Both the position numbers and the translations under genes were made by a program. The notes under the pieces were generated by a model. The model was not told the DNA's origin and ran no database searches. It was given only the letters and a program-made list of their open reading frames with translations. Source: an uncultured Eubacteriales bacterium (GTDB lineage: Bacteria; Bacillota; Clostridia; Oscillospirales; Oscillospiraceae). Taken from it: a stretch of 64,000 nt of DNA. This document shows positions 33,511-43,422 of this stretch, piece by piece. The DNA lies in contig CATXTO010000009.1 in NCBI GenBank assembly GCA_958402445.1, positions 6,773 to 70,772 on the forward strand. The letters run 5' to 3'. How positions within the stretch are numbered: position 1 is the stretch's first letter; every line of letters begins with the position of its first letter.

Positions 33511-33981
33511 TTACCAGCGGAAATGAGAGAACGCCTTGTTGGCCTCTGCCATTTTGTGGGTATCCTCCCGCTTCTTTACGGAAGCGCCGGTGTTGTTGTA
33601 TGCGTCCATGATTTCCGCCGCCAGGCGTTCCTTCATGGTCTTTTCGCTGCGCTTACGGCTAAAGCCGGTGATCCAGCGCAGGCCCATGGTCTGGCGCCGG
33701 GCTGGGCGCACCTCGATGGGCACCTGGTAGGTGGCGCCGCCCACGCGGCGGGACTTGACTTCTACTGCGGGCATAACATTTTCCATGGCCTGCTGGAAAA
33801 TTTCAAGTCCATTTTTTCCAATTTTCGTTTCCACGATTTCAAAAGCACCGTAGACGATTTTTTGAGCAACGCCCTTTTTACCGTCCAGCATGATGCTGTT
33901 GACGAGCTTGGTAACCAGAACAGAATTGTAAATAGGATCCGGCAGGATCTCTCTTTTGGGGACATTACCTCTTCTGGGCAC
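33511..33981 (-). CDS. rpsG: 30S ribosomal protein S7
   Basis: The 156-residue protein organises the 16S rRNA 3' domain. [31 protein letters not shown] and the C-terminal [21 protein letters not shown]-type tail (here [20 protein letters not shown]) identify it. GTG at 33981 is the start (AAGGAGGG 7 nt upstream); the ATG six codons earlier lies in the ribosome site. Confidence 0.97.
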   Translation of the reverse strand: [156 protein letters not shown]

Positions 33982-34146
33982 TTCGCTTCCCTCCTTCATA
34001 TTAAAATGATTTCATAGGTACTTCGAAAGTGTTTGCTTGCTTCCGTTGGTGCCTGCCAAGAGGTTCTTTACAGATAATCTATAAAAAACGTCATGGCAAG
34101 GCCTAGCCTTGCAATCGGCGTAGGGTTGCAATCAAATTTGCAGCTC

Positions 34147-34569
34147 TTACTTCTTAGCTGCCTTGGGCCGTTTGGCGCCGTACTTAGACCGGGACTGCTT
34201 CCGATTCTGCACGCCCTGGGTATCCAAGGTACCGCGAATGATGTGGTAACGAACGCCGGGCAGGTCCTTGACACGACCGCCCCGAATCAGCACCACCGAG
34301 TGTTCCTGCAGGTTGTGGCCCACACCGGGAATATACGCGGACACTTCGTAGCCATTGGTCAGACGCACACGGGCAATCTTCCGCAGAGCGGAATTGGGCT
34401 TTTTGGGGGTGGTGGTTCTGACCGCGGTGCAGACACCTCTCTTCTGGGGAGAAGACAGGTCTGTGGTCTTGTTCTGCAGGGTATTTAGGCCCTTTTGCAG
34501 CGCCGGAGCAGTGGACTTATAGGTCGCCTGCTCTCTGCCCTTTCTCACAAGCTGGTTAAAGGTAGGCAT
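34147..34569 (-). CDS. rpsL: 30S ribosomal protein S12
   Basis: The 140-residue decoding-centre protein has MPTFNQLVRKGRE, the TTTPKKPNSALRK loop and PGVGHNLQEHSVVLIRGG. The classic streptomycin positions show the wild-type lysines (KKPNSALRK) and GRVKDLPGVRYH. It heads the rpsL-rpsG-fusA-tuf group with a 76-nt gap after the L7Ae-like gene. Confidence 0.98.
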   Translation of the reverse strand: MPTFNQLVRKGREQATYKSTAPALQKGLNTLQNKTTDLSSPQKRGVCTAVRTTTPKKPNSALRKIARVRLTNGYEVSAYIPGVGHNLQEHSVVLIRGGRVKDLPGVRYHIIRGTLDTQGVQNRKQSRSKYGAKRPKAAKK

Positions 34570-34645
34570 TGGGTTCTCCTTTCTTTCGGTCTCGCCCGAT
34601 GGGCGGATTTATATCCTCGGGACGGCTGCCCCGGCAGGATTTGAA

Positions 34646-34936
34646 TCAGTCGCAATCTGAAACGACGGCAGCCGCCGCCGCGCCCACGTCAATCCCGCAG
34701 GCATTTCCCAGGTCGGCCATGGTGGCGACCCAGGTACAGGGGACCTCTCTCTGACCGCAGAGCAGCTCCATCGGTTCAGTCAGCCGTGGGTCAGCGTTTT
34801 TTGCTAAAAAAACACGGCGCGCCCTGCCCTCCTGAAGGGCCTTGCGCAGCTGTTTGACGCCGACCACCCGTTTTCCCTCCCGCAGTTGCTGCAATAAAAG
34901 CGGAACCTCAGAGGCAGATTCATTCAGAATGTCCAT
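34646..34936 (-). CDS. L7Ae-family RNA-binding protein (YbxF-like)
   Basis: The 96-residue protein has the L7Ae fold (GKRVVGVKQLRKALQEGRAR, then VFLAKNAD and CTWVATMADLGNACGI). Firmicutes encode such a kink-turn RNA-binding protein between rpoC and rpsL. Its exact ribosomal role is unsettled. An extra acidic N-terminus and an Ala-rich end (GAAAAAVVSDCD) are present. Start and place agree with the family. Confidence 0.88.
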   Translation of the reverse strand: MDILNESASEVPLLLQQLREGKRVVGVKQLRKALQEGRARRVFLAKNADPRLTEPMELLCGQREVPCTWVATMADLGNACGIDVGAAAAAVVSDCD

Positions 34937-35072
34937 ACAAAAATTTATTATACTCGATTAATCGAAAAAGTCAACAAAATTTCCCGTTAATTTTCTACGT
35001 TTTGCCAGATTAGTTTCCCCAACCCTGGAAAAAACATACCATACAGGGAAAAAACACATACATTTCGCTTGC

Positions 35073-35106
35073 GCGGGCCGCCGCGGTTCCTCCTGCGGCG
35101 GCCCGC
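35073..35106 (-). terminator. GC-rich hairpin between rpoC and the L7Ae-like gene
   Basis: GCGGGCCGCCGC pairs with GCGGCGGCCCGC (35073-35106), 8 nt after the rpoC stop. A TTTTTT run follows about 20 nt later on the minus strand rather than directly. It could be a weak or conditional terminator, or a processing/stability hairpin inside the operon. Confidence 0.45.
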
Positions 35107-35113
35107 CTCCGCG

Positions 35114-38100
35114 CTATGCGTAATCGCTGCGAATCGCTTCCCGGCTTACCGTGGAATCCGGGCTCGCCTCCGCCTCATAATCCCGGTAGGCGATCAGACC
35201 GGAGCCGGCAGGAATCAGCTTGCCGATAATCACGTTTTCCTTCAGACCGATAAGATGGTCCACTTTTCCTTTGATGGCAGCGTCCGTGAGGACTTTGGTC
35301 GTCTCCTGGAAGGACGCGGCGGACAGGAAGGAATCGGTGGCAAGGGAAGCCTTGGTGATACCCAGCAGGACAATCGAGCACGTCGCCTTTTTTAGGTCCG
35401 TCTCTCCCGCGTCGATGCGGGCCTGGAGCTCGGCGTTGGCGTCTTCAAACTCAAACGTGTCGATGACTGTGCCAATCAACAGGTCCGTGTCGCCGGGGTC
35501 TTCCACCCGCACCTTTCGCATCATCTGGCGGATAATGACTTCGATGTGCTTATCGTTGATGTCCACGCCTTGCTGCCGGTACACCGCCTGTACGCTCTGC
35601 ACCAGATAGTCCTGCACCGCCTCCACGCCGGAGATGCGCAACACGTCCTGCGGATACAAAGCGCCGTCGGTAATGGGCTGGCCCTTTTCCACGCGCTTGC
35701 CGTTCTCTATTTTCAGGCCCACGGAATACGGCACCTGGTACACCTTGGCCTCGCCGTCTTCCGCCGTGACCGTGATGGCGCGCAAGGCGCTTCGATGTGT
35801 CTCATCAATGCTGACCGTACCGGCAATCTCGGAAATCTGAGCCATCTTCTTGGGTCGGCGGGCCTCAAACAGCTCCTCAACCCGGGGCAGGCCCTGGGTG
35901 ATGTCGTCTCCGGCAATGCCGCCGGAGTGGAAGGTCCGCATTGTAAGCTGGGTACCCGGTTCTCCAATGGACTGTGCGGCTATGATACCCACCGCTTCCC
36001 CCAAATTGACCTCTTCCGAGGTGGCCAGGTTCATCCCATAGCAGACTGCGCAGACGCCGGAGCGGGCCTGGCAGCCTAAAACCGTGCGAATATAGACCTC
36101 ATGAATGCCGTGCTGCTCAAACACCGCGGCCTCCTCCGGCATCATCAGCTTTTCCTTGGGATGCAGGAGCTCTCCAGTCACAGGGTCCACCACGTCGTTT
36201 ACCGGATAGCGGCCCCGAATCCGGTTGCCGAAGGTGTCAATCACGTGACCCTTCTCTACGATTTGCCCCACCCAGATGCCTCGGGTGGTGCGGCAGTCAT
36301 GCTCCCGGATGATCACATCCTGGGATACATCCACCAGCCGGCGGGTCAAATAGCCTGAGTCCGCAGTCCGCAGAGCGGTATCGGTCAGGCCCTTCCGGGC
36401 GCCTCTGGAAGAAATAAAGTATTCCAGAACCGATAGGCCCTCCCGGAAATTGGCCTTGATGGGAATCTCAATGGTTCGGCCGGAGGTATCGGCCATCAGG
36501 CCGCGCATGCCGGCCAGCTGCCGAATCTGATTCATAGAGCCCCGGGCGCCGGAATCGGCCATCATATAGATGGGATTGAACCGGTCCAGGTTGCCCTGCA
36601 GAGCCTCCGTGACCTCCTTGGTCGTCTGCTCCCATTGCTGGACTACCAGGCGGTAGCGCTCATCGTTGGTGATATAGCCCCGCTTATAAAACTGCTCAAT
36701 TTTAACCACCTGCTCCTCCGCACCGCGAATGAGGGTGTATTTTGCTTCCGGAACCACCATGTCGGCAATGGAGACCGAAACGGCACCCTTGGTGGAGTAC
36801 TTGTAGCCCAGGGATTTGACCCGATCCAGCATCTCCGTGGCGATGGTGAAGCCGTGCTTGCGGATGCATTTGTCGATGATTTTGCCCAGCTGCTTCTTTC
36901 CCACCAGGAAGCTGATTTCCAGTTCGAACTCCTGATCCGGCGCAGAGCGGTCCACAAAGCCCAAATCCTGGGGAATTGGCTCGTTGAAGATCAGGCGACC
37001 CACCGTGGCGTTGATGATCCGATATTCTATCTCTCCGTTTATCTCTTTGCCATACCGGACCCGGATGGGCGCATGCAGGCCTACATCGCCGTCTCCGTAG
37101 GCCGCGATGGCCTCCTCCACGCTGGAGTAGCTGTGCAGAGGCAGGAAGGAAGCATCCTGCTTGCCGGCAGCCTTGGCCCTCTTGTTTGCAGCAAGGAAAT
37201 CGTCCGCATCTACAAGCTGCCCCTCCGGCAGGCCGGTTTCCCCGGCGCCGCTGACATAGACGCGCTCGGCGCCCTTTTCCGCCTTGCCCAGGCGCACATA
37301 GGTCAGGTAGTAGGCGCCCAGAATCATATCCTGCGTGGGTACCGTAACGGGCTGTCCGTCCTGGGGCCGCAGTAGGTTGTTGGCGGAGAGCATCAGCATC
37401 CGGGCTTCCGCCTGCGCTTCGGCGGACAGGGGGACGTGAACCGCCATCTGATCTCCGTCAAAGTCGGCGTTAAATGCGGTGCAGCACAGGGGGTGCAGCT
37501 TAATCGCCCGGCCCTCTACCAGCACCGGCTCAAAGGCCTGGATGCCCAGACGGTGCAGGGTAGGCGCCCGGTTCAGCATGACAGGGCGGTCCTTGATGAT
37601 CTCGTCCAGGGCGTCCCAGACCTCGGTCTTACCCTTGTCAATCATCTTCTTGGCGGATTTGATATTGTTGGCCAAACCATCGGCGACCAACTTCTTCATG
37701 ACAAAGGGCCGGAATAGCTCAATGGCCATCTCCTTGGGCAGACCGCATTGGTACAGCTTCAGCTCAGGGCCCACCACGATGACCGAACGCCCGGAATAAT
37801 CCACCCGCTTGCCCAACAGGTTTTGACGGAACCGGCCCTGCTTGCCCTTGAGCATATCGGACAGGGACTTGAGGGCCCGATTGTTGGCTCCAGTGACGGC
37901 GCGGCCACGGCGTCCGTTGTCAATCAGAGCGTCCACAGCCTCCTGCAGCATGCGCTTTTCATTGCGGATGATGATATCCGGCGCATTCAACTGAATGAGA
38001 CGCTTGAGACGGTTGTTTCGGTTAATCACTCGGCGATACAGGTCATTCAGATCGGAGGTGGCAAACCGGCCGCCGTCCAGCTGGACCATGGGCCGCAGCT

Positions 38101-38806
38101 CCGGCGGAATCACGGGCAGCGCATCCATCACCATCCAGGCGGGATTGTTGCCGGACTGGCGGAATGCCTCCACCACCTCCAGGCGCTTGACAATGCGCAG
38201 CTTTTTCTGCGCAGATGCGTCCTTCAACTCGCTGCGCAGCCGGTCTGACATCTCCGCCAGATCGATTCCCTCCAGAATCTCCTTAATGGCCTCGGCTCCC
38301 ATACCGGCCTTAAAATCGTCCTCGTACTTCTCCCGCATGTCCCGGTACTCTTTCTCGCTGAGAATTTGATTTTTCGTCAGCGGACAGTCTCCCGGGTCCG
38401 TCACGATATAGGAAGCGAAATACAAAACCTTCTCCAGTACCTTTGGAGAAATATCCAAAATTAAGCCCATGCGGGAAGGGATTCCCTTAAAATACCAGAT
38501 GTGGCTGCAAGGGGCGGCCAGCTCGATATGCCCCATGCGCTCCCGGCGGACCTTGGCTCGGGTGACCTCTACGCCGCAGCGGTCGCAGATTTTGCCTTTA
38601 TAGCGAATTTTTTTATACTTTCCGCAGTGGCACTCCCAATCCTTGGTGGGTCCAAAAATCCGTTCACAGAACAGGCCGTCCCGCTCCGGCTTCAGCGTCC
38701 GGTAATTGATGGTCTCCGGCTTCTTGACCTCTCCATAGGACCATTGCCGGATCATCTCCGGGGACGCAATGCCAATTTTAATCGCATCAAAGGTGGCATT
38801 TGCCAT
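35114..38806 (-). CDS. rpoC: RNA polymerase beta' subunit
   Basis: The 1230-residue subunit has the N-terminal zinc site (CHCGKYKKIRYKGKICDRCG), the catalytic magnesium loop NADFDGDQMA, GAKGSMNQIRQLAGM-type bridge region (here GARGSMNQIRQLAGMRG) and the second zinc site (CRTTRGIW, CQARSGVCAVCYG). It forms the active cleft with RpoB. It starts 14 nt after the rpoB stop. Length is normal for Firmicutes. Confidence 0.98.
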   Translation of the reverse strand: MANATFDAIKIGIASPEMIRQWSYGEVKKPETINYRTLKPERDGLFCERIFGPTKDWECHCGKYKKIRYKGKICDRCGVEVTRAKVRRERMGHIELAAPCSHIWYFKGIPSRMGLILDISPKVLEKVLYFASYIVTDPGDCPLTKNQILSEKEYRDMREKYEDDFKAGMGAEAIKEILEGIDLAEMSDRLRSELKDASAQKKLRIVKRLEVVEAFRQSGNNPAWMVMDALPVIPPELRPMVQLDGGRFATSDLNDLYRRVINRNNRLKRLIQLNAPDIIIRNEKRMLQEAVDALIDNGRRGRAVTGANNRALKSLSDMLKGKQGRFRQNLLGKRVDYSGRSVIVVGPELKLYQCGLPKEMAIELFRPFVMKKLVADGLANNIKSAKKMIDKGKTEVWDALDEIIKDRPVMLNRAPTLHRLGIQAFEPVLVEGRAIKLHPLCCTAFNADFDGDQMAVHVPLSAEAQAEARMLMLSANNLLRPQDGQPVTVPTQDMILGAYYLTYVRLGKAEKGAERVYVSGAGETGLPEGQLVDADDFLAANKRAKAAGKQDASFLPLHSYSSVEEAIAAYGDGDVGLHAPIRVRYGKEINGEIEYRIINATVGRLIFNEPIPQDLGFVDRSAPDQEFELEISFLVGKKQLGKIIDKCIRKHGFTIATEMLDRVKSLGYKYSTKGAVSVSIADMVVPEAKYTLIRGAEEQVVKIEQFYKRGYITNDERYRLVVQQWEQTTKEVTEALQGNLDRFNPIYMMADSGARGSMNQIRQLAGMRGLMADTSGRTIEIPIKANFREGLSVLEYFISSRGARKGLTDTALRTADSGYLTRRLVDVSQDVIIREHDCRTTRGIWVGQIVEKGHVIDTFGNRIRGRYPVNDVVDPVTGELLHPKEKLMMPEEAAVFEQHGIHEVYIRTVLGCQARSGVCAVCYGMNLATSEEVNLGEAVGIIAAQSIGEPGTQLTMRTFHSGGIAGDDITQGLPRVEELFEARRPKKMAQISEIAGTVSIDETHRSALRAITVTAEDGEAKVYQVPYSVGLKIENGKRVEKGQPITDGALYPQDVLRISGVEAVQDYLVQSVQAVYRQQGVDINDKHIEVIIRQMMRKVRVEDPGDTDLLIGTVIDTFEFEDANAELQARIDAGETDLKKATCSIVLLGITKASLATDSFLSAASFQETTKVLTDAAIKGKVDHLIGLKENVIIGKLIPAGSGLIAYRDYEAEASPDSTVSREAIRSDYA

Positions 38807-38820
38807 TCATTCACGCCTCC

Positions 38821-41800
38821 TTATTCTTCGCTGCTCCCGCCGACGCTCACTTCGGCGAGATCGCTGAACACATCCATGATATCATCGGGGCCGTCCTCGT
38901 CCACGTTGTAGCCGGATTCAAACACCTCGTTTTCATCGGTCACATAGGTCTCCTCTTCCGCGGTGTAAACTACCTCGTCGTCCTCGTCCTCATCCTTGAG
39001 CTCAATCTCATTGCCCTGCTCATCCAGAACCCGGATGTCCAGGCAAAGGGACTGGAGCTCCTTCACCAGAACCTTGAAGGACTCCGGCACACCGGGCTTC
39101 GGCACGTTGTTGCCCTTGACGATGGCCTCATAGGTCTTCACACGACCGGACACGTCGTCCGACTTGACTGTGAGGATCTCCTGCAGGGTGTAGGCAGCGC
39201 CATAGGCCTCCAGCGCCCAGACCTCCATCTCACCGAAGCGCTGGCCGCCGAACTGGGCTTTGCCGCCCAGGGGCTGCTGGGTCACCAAGGAATAGGGGCC
39301 CGTGGAGCGGGCGTGAATTTTATCGTCCACCAAATGGTGCAATTTCAGGAAATAGGGATAGCCCACCGTTACCAGATTATCAAAGGGCTCGCCGGTCCGG
39401 CCATCGTACAGTACGGTTTTTCCATCCTCCCGCAGCCCAGCCAGCTGCAAGGTCTCTCGGATATCCTTCTCGTTTGCCCCATCAAAAATGGGAGTGGATA
39501 CCTTCCACTTTAACGCCTTCGCAGCGTATCCCAGGTGGACTTCCAGCACTTGGCCGATGTTCATCCGGGAGGGCACGCCCAGGGGATTCAGCACAATATC
39601 CAGGGGGGTTCCGTCCGGCAGGAAGGGCATATCCTCCTCGGGCAGGACCCGAGATACCACGCCCTTGTTCCCGTGGCGACCGGCCATCTTGTCGCCCACG
39701 GAAATTTTCCGCTTCTGAGCGATGTAGACCCGGACCACCTTGTTCACGCCGGGGGGCAGCTCATCGCCGTTCTCCCGCTTAAACACCTTGACGTCTACTA
39801 CAATACCGCTTTCGCCGTGGGGCACTTTCAAGGAGGTGTCCCGGACCTCCCGGGCCTTCTCCCCGAAGATGGCCCGCAGCAGCCGCTCCTCTGGTGTCAG
39901 CTCGGTTTCGCCCTTGGGTGTCACCTTGCCCACCAAATAGTCGCCAGAGTGGACCTCCGCGCCGATGCGGATGATGCCGTCCTCATCTAAATCCTTCAGG
40001 GTATCCTCGCCTACGTTGGGGATATCCCGGGTGATCTCCTCGGGTCCCAGCTTGGTGTCTCGGGATTCGGTCTCATGCTCCTCGATGTGGATGGAGGTAA
40101 ATACGTCTTCCCGCACCAGCCGCTCGTTGAGCAAAATTGCGTCTTCGTAATTGTAGCCCTCCCAGGTGACGAAGCCGATCAGCACGTTCTTCCCCAAGGC
40201 GATTTCGCCCTGAGAACAGGCGGGACCGTCCGCAATAATCTGCTGAGGCTCCACCCGCTCCCCCACCGTCACGATGGGCCGTTGATTGATGCAGGTACCT
40301 TGGTTGCTACGAGCGAATTTGGTCAGCCTGTGCTCCGCTGTTTCACCATTGTCGTACTTCACGGTGATGCTGGTGGCGGAGACGGCAGAGACAGTTCCTG
40401 CGTCCAGCGCCTTGATGCAGACCTCTGAGTCCACAGCGCACTTGTGCTCCACGCCGGTGGCCACAATGGGGGCCTCCGTCACCATCAGCGGCACCGCCTG
40501 GCGCTGCATGTTGGCGCCCATCAGAGCACGGTTTGCATCATCATTCTGCAGGAATGGGATAAACGCCGTGGCCACGGAGACCATCATTTTGGGGGAAACG
40601 TCGATATAATCAATGACATCACGGTCCACTTCAATGATCTCGTTCCGGTGCCGGCAGGTAATCCGGGCGTTTTGCAGGCAGCCATTTTCGTCCACAGGCT
40701 CGTTGGCCTGGGCCACGTAATAGTCGTCCTCCACGTCGGCAGTCATATACTCTACCGTATCCGTCACCCGGGCGCTCCCCTTTTCAATCTTCCGGAACGG
40801 CGCCTCCACAAATCCATATTCGTTTATCTTGGCATAGGTAGCCAGGTAATTGATTAGGCCGATGTTGGGGCCTTCCGGCGTCTCGATGGGACACATCCGG
40901 CCATAGTGGCTGTAGTGGACGTCCCGGACGTCAAAGGAGGCTCGCTCCCGGCTCAGACCGCCGGGGCCCAGGGCAGAGAGGCGGCGCTTATGCGTCAGCT
41001 CTGCCAGAGGATTGTTTTGATCCATAAACTGGGACAGGGGCGACGAGCCGAAGAATTCCCGAATCACCGCGGTGACAGGGCGGATGTTGATCAGACTCTG
41101 GGGCGTTACCGCGTCCAAATCCTGCACTGTCATGCGCTCCCGAATCACCCGTTCCAGTCGCGTAAAGCCCACCCGGAACTGATTCTGCAGCAGCTCGCCC
41201 ACGCAACGCAAGCGGCGGTTGCCCAGGTGGTCGATATCGTCGGTCACACCGACGCCGGCAGCCACGCAGCAAAGATAGTTGATGGATGCCAGGATATCGT
41301 CTGTAATGATGTGTTTGGGAATCAGATCGTCCCGCCGCAGCTCTATGGCCTCGGCCCAGCCGTCCTCCGGCACGGTATCCAGCATCTCTTTCAAAACAGA
41401 AAAGCGGACCTTCTCCTTGATGCCGAACTGCCGGGGATCGAACGAGACGAACTGGCCCATATCCACCATATCGTTGGAAAAGAGCTTGACCACGTGGTCC
41501 TCTACCATCACTGCCGCCTGGTTCACGCCCCGATTGGAGAGCTCATGCGCTCTAACCCGGGTAACCAACTCGCCAGGCATGGCCAGGATTTCCCCGGTCA
41601 AGGGATCCGCAATGGGCTCCGCCAGCACCTGCCCGGACAGCCGGGACCAGATATCCATCTTTTTGTTGAACTTATACCGGCCCACCTTGGATACATCATA
41701 CCGCCGGGGGTCAAAGAAAAGGGCGTCCAGATAGGACTCCGCATTTTCCACCGTGGGGGGCTCACCGGGACGCAGCCGGCGATAAATCTCCAGCAGGCTC

Positions 41801-42504
41801 TCCTCCCGGGTCTTGCAGGTGTCCTTTTCCAACGTGGCCCGAATGAGAGGATCCTCACCGAACAGGTCTTTGATCTTTGCGTCGGTGTCCACCCCCAGAG
41901 CCCGTATCAGGCAGGTGATGGGCAGCTTCCGGTTTTTGTCAATCCGGACGTAAAAGACGCCCTGGTTGTCGGTTTCATACTCCAGCCAGGCGCCGCGATA
42001 CGGGATGACGGTGGTGGTGTAAGTGTGCTGATCCGCCTTGTCCACCTCATGGCCGTAGTACATGCCGGGACTGCGCACAATCTGAGAGACAATGACCCGC
42101 TCGGCTCCATTGATGACGAAGGTGCCGCCGCCGGTCATAATGGGGAAATCCCCCATAAAAATCTCCTGCTCCTTAATCTCGTCGGTCTCCGTATTGCGCA
42201 GGCGGACCCGGACCTTGATGGGTCTGGCAAAGGTCGCGTCCCGTTCCTTACACTCCTCCACGGTATACTTCGGCTTTTCATCCATAGTGAAGTCCAGGAA
42301 GGACAGCTCCAGCTTCCCGCTGAAGTCCGTGATTGTACCCACATCCCGGAAGACCTCCTGCAAACCTTCGTCCAGGAACCATTGATACGAGTCCTTTTGA
42401 ATCTTCAAAAGGTTTGGCATCTCCAGGATTTCATTATATTTGGCATAGCTCTTCCGCAGGGTCTTGCCAAACATCTGATCCTTGACCATTGCCATATGCG
42501 CCAT
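38821..42504 (-). CDS. rpoB: RNA polymerase beta subunit
   Basis: The 1227-residue subunit shows the rifampicin-region sequence FFGSSPLSQFMDQNNPLAEL, then THKRRLSALGPGGLSRERA, and NVLIGFVTWEGYNYEDAI. The C-terminal clamp region (GGKAQFGGQRFGEMEVWALE) is intact and ends in an acidic tail of about 60 residues, as in several Clostridia. ATG at 42504 is chosen because GAAAGG lies 5 nt before it; a 17-residue upstream extension is not conserved. Resistance-type changes are not obvious. Confidence 0.98.
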   Translation of the reverse strand: MAHMAMVKDQMFGKTLRKSYAKYNEILEMPNLLKIQKDSYQWFLDEGLQEVFRDVGTITDFSGKLELSFLDFTMDEKPKYTVEECKERDATFARPIKVRVRLRNTETDEIKEQEIFMGDFPIMTGGGTFVINGAERVIVSQIVRSPGMYYGHEVDKADQHTYTTTVIPYRGAWLEYETDNQGVFYVRIDKNRKLPITCLIRALGVDTDAKIKDLFGEDPLIRATLEKDTCKTREESLLEIYRRLRPGEPPTVENAESYLDALFFDPRRYDVSKVGRYKFNKKMDIWSRLSGQVLAEPIADPLTGEILAMPGELVTRVRAHELSNRGVNQAAVMVEDHVVKLFSNDMVDMGQFVSFDPRQFGIKEKVRFSVLKEMLDTVPEDGWAEAIELRRDDLIPKHIITDDILASINYLCCVAAGVGVTDDIDHLGNRRLRCVGELLQNQFRVGFTRLERVIRERMTVQDLDAVTPQSLINIRPVTAVIREFFGSSPLSQFMDQNNPLAELTHKRRLSALGPGGLSRERASFDVRDVHYSHYGRMCPIETPEGPNIGLINYLATYAKINEYGFVEAPFRKIEKGSARVTDTVEYMTADVEDDYYVAQANEPVDENGCLQNARITCRHRNEIIEVDRDVIDYIDVSPKMMVSVATAFIPFLQNDDANRALMGANMQRQAVPLMVTEAPIVATGVEHKCAVDSEVCIKALDAGTVSAVSATSITVKYDNGETAEHRLTKFARSNQGTCINQRPIVTVGERVEPQQIIADGPACSQGEIALGKNVLIGFVTWEGYNYEDAILLNERLVREDVFTSIHIEEHETESRDTKLGPEEITRDIPNVGEDTLKDLDEDGIIRIGAEVHSGDYLVGKVTPKGETELTPEERLLRAIFGEKAREVRDTSLKVPHGESGIVVDVKVFKRENGDELPPGVNKVVRVYIAQKRKISVGDKMAGRHGNKGVVSRVLPEEDMPFLPDGTPLDIVLNPLGVPSRMNIGQVLEVHLGYAAKALKWKVSTPIFDGANEKDIRETLQLAGLREDGKTVLYDGRTGEPFDNLVTVGYPYFLKLHHLVDDKIHARSTGPYSLVTQQPLGGKAQFGGQRFGEMEVWALEAYGAAYTLQEILTVKSDDVSGRVKTYEAIVKGNNVPKPGVPESFKVLVKELQSLCLDIRVLDEQGNEIELKDEDEDDEVVYTAEEETYVTDENEVFESGYNVDEDGPDDIMDVFSDLAEVSVGGSSEE

Positions 42505-42591
42505 CACAGCCTTTCTTTCGGCCGAAGCCGGAATAATGTATATGGTATATCGCACGCCCGGGCCCGTTGTTTATTTTTCGCCATTCAGGTC

Positions 42592-42620
42592 TTGACACAA
42601 TCCAGACGCTATGGTACTAT
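42592..42620 (+). promoter_or_regulatory. Strong promoter opposing rpoB
   Basis: TTGACA (42592-42597), 17 bp and TACTAT (42615-42620) on the plus strand, inside the rpoB leader. A terminator follows at 42718-42761, so a short RNA is expected. Confidence 0.6.
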
Positions 42621-42626
42621 GGTTTT

Positions 42627-42761
42627 GCAAGATGGGGAGATATGCAGTCCATCATATCACAGCATGGACAATCAGCATACCACATCTTTTTTTATTTGTC
42701 AATATTTCCAGGATAAAAACCCTGCTTTTGCCGTTTCATACAAAAGCAGGGTTGTTTTTTT
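42627..42761 (+). ncRNA. Candidate small RNA from the rpoB leader region
   Basis: A consensus promoter (42592-42620) and an intrinsic terminator enclose about 135 nt without a convincing coding region. The terminator is AACCCTGCTTTTG paired with CAAAAGCAGGGTT (42718-42753), then a T-run to 42761. An internal GTCCAT/ATGGAC stem lies near 42649-42670. Its 5' 40 nt are complementary to the start of the predicted rpoB transcript. It may instead be an attenuated leader of the decayed HTH gene at 42968. Confidence 0.4.
42674..42702 (-). promoter_or_regulatory. rpoB-rpoC promoter
   Basis: TTGACA (42702-42697), 17 bp and TATGCT (42679-42674) on the minus strand, giving a leader of about 160 nt before rpoB. 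The strong opposing promoter at 42592-42620 lies downstream of its start, so the two transcripts overlap head-on. Confidence 0.65.
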
Positions 42762-42967
42762 CTGAAAAATTGGCGGAGGCCCATGTCTCCCCTCGGCTCA
42801 TCGGCAGCCTCCACCTGTCGTCTTTTGGGGTAAAAGGTAGGACTACTTAAGTTTAGAGAACACGACATACACCAAACGCGGCACATCCCAGTTATCATTA
42901 AGGCCGATGAATTGCCGCGTAGCCCACAGGGGCAGTTCTTGCCTATTCTTGCTTGGGAGGATTTACT
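42762..42967. other. Gene-free stretch before the decayed HTH gene
   Basis: No conserved gene, tRNA or clear promoter was recognised between the small-RNA terminator and the Shine-Dalgarno GGGAGG (42955-42960). An antisense open frame here shows no recognisable family. Confidence 0.4.
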
Positions 42968-43422
42968 ATGGGGCCGGAGCAATACTTGATTCAGGATATT
43001 GCATGCTGGCCATACTGTCGGATCGAAGCACTCGGAACTATCTGCGCATGGGCCTGCAGTCCGGCAGAAAGGGGCGGAAATGGAGGTTTTCCGCACGAGA
43101 GGTATCCCAATTCCTGGATGACCCTTTTGTTCAGCAGGCTTTGGAGGTCAAGTGGGCTGCTATGGTTTCGAATTTTCTGACGAAATCCCATCAAACAGCA
43201 GCCGCGCTCTGTGTGATCGTAGATTTTCCCGCTTCAGATGCTGCGGAGGCTCTGCGGCTGCAGGAGCTGCTTATCTCTCTGGTCAGTCAGTCTGCGGGGG
43301 CCGTCTGCATGCGCCGCCCTACCATTCCACACAAAGGCAAGTCCGCGTTTATCTGTCCGGTCCAGAAAACAGATACTCCCAATATTGAACGCACTGTGAA
43401 AAAGCTCTGGTTTTTCCAATAA
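42968..43422 (+). pseudogene. Excisionase/HTH_17-type DNA-binding protein, frameshifted
   Basis: ATG at 42968 follows GGGAGG by 7 nt and opens MGPEQYLIQDIAC. The natural continuation MLAILSDRSTRNYLRMG, then LQSGRKGRKWRFSAREVSQFL, lies in the next frame, so one base is missing near 43000-43010. The joined product has a MerR/excisionase-type HTH_17 domain and a C-terminal region of about 95 residues (ALCVIVDFPASDAAEALRLQ...) that I do not recognise. A shorter product from an internal ATG is possible but has no ribosome site. Programmed frameshifting is less likely than decay, given the broken gene next door. Confidence 0.65.

Noticed and set aside
42762..42967. tRNA or other structured RNA gene
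   Set aside because: I looked for acceptor-stem pairing and a TTCGA-type loop here and in the other gaps and found none.
42692..43096. Minus-strand open frame of 134 codons upstream of rpoB
   Set aside because: It crosses the rpoB promoter and the terminator, has no ribosome site and no recognised family.
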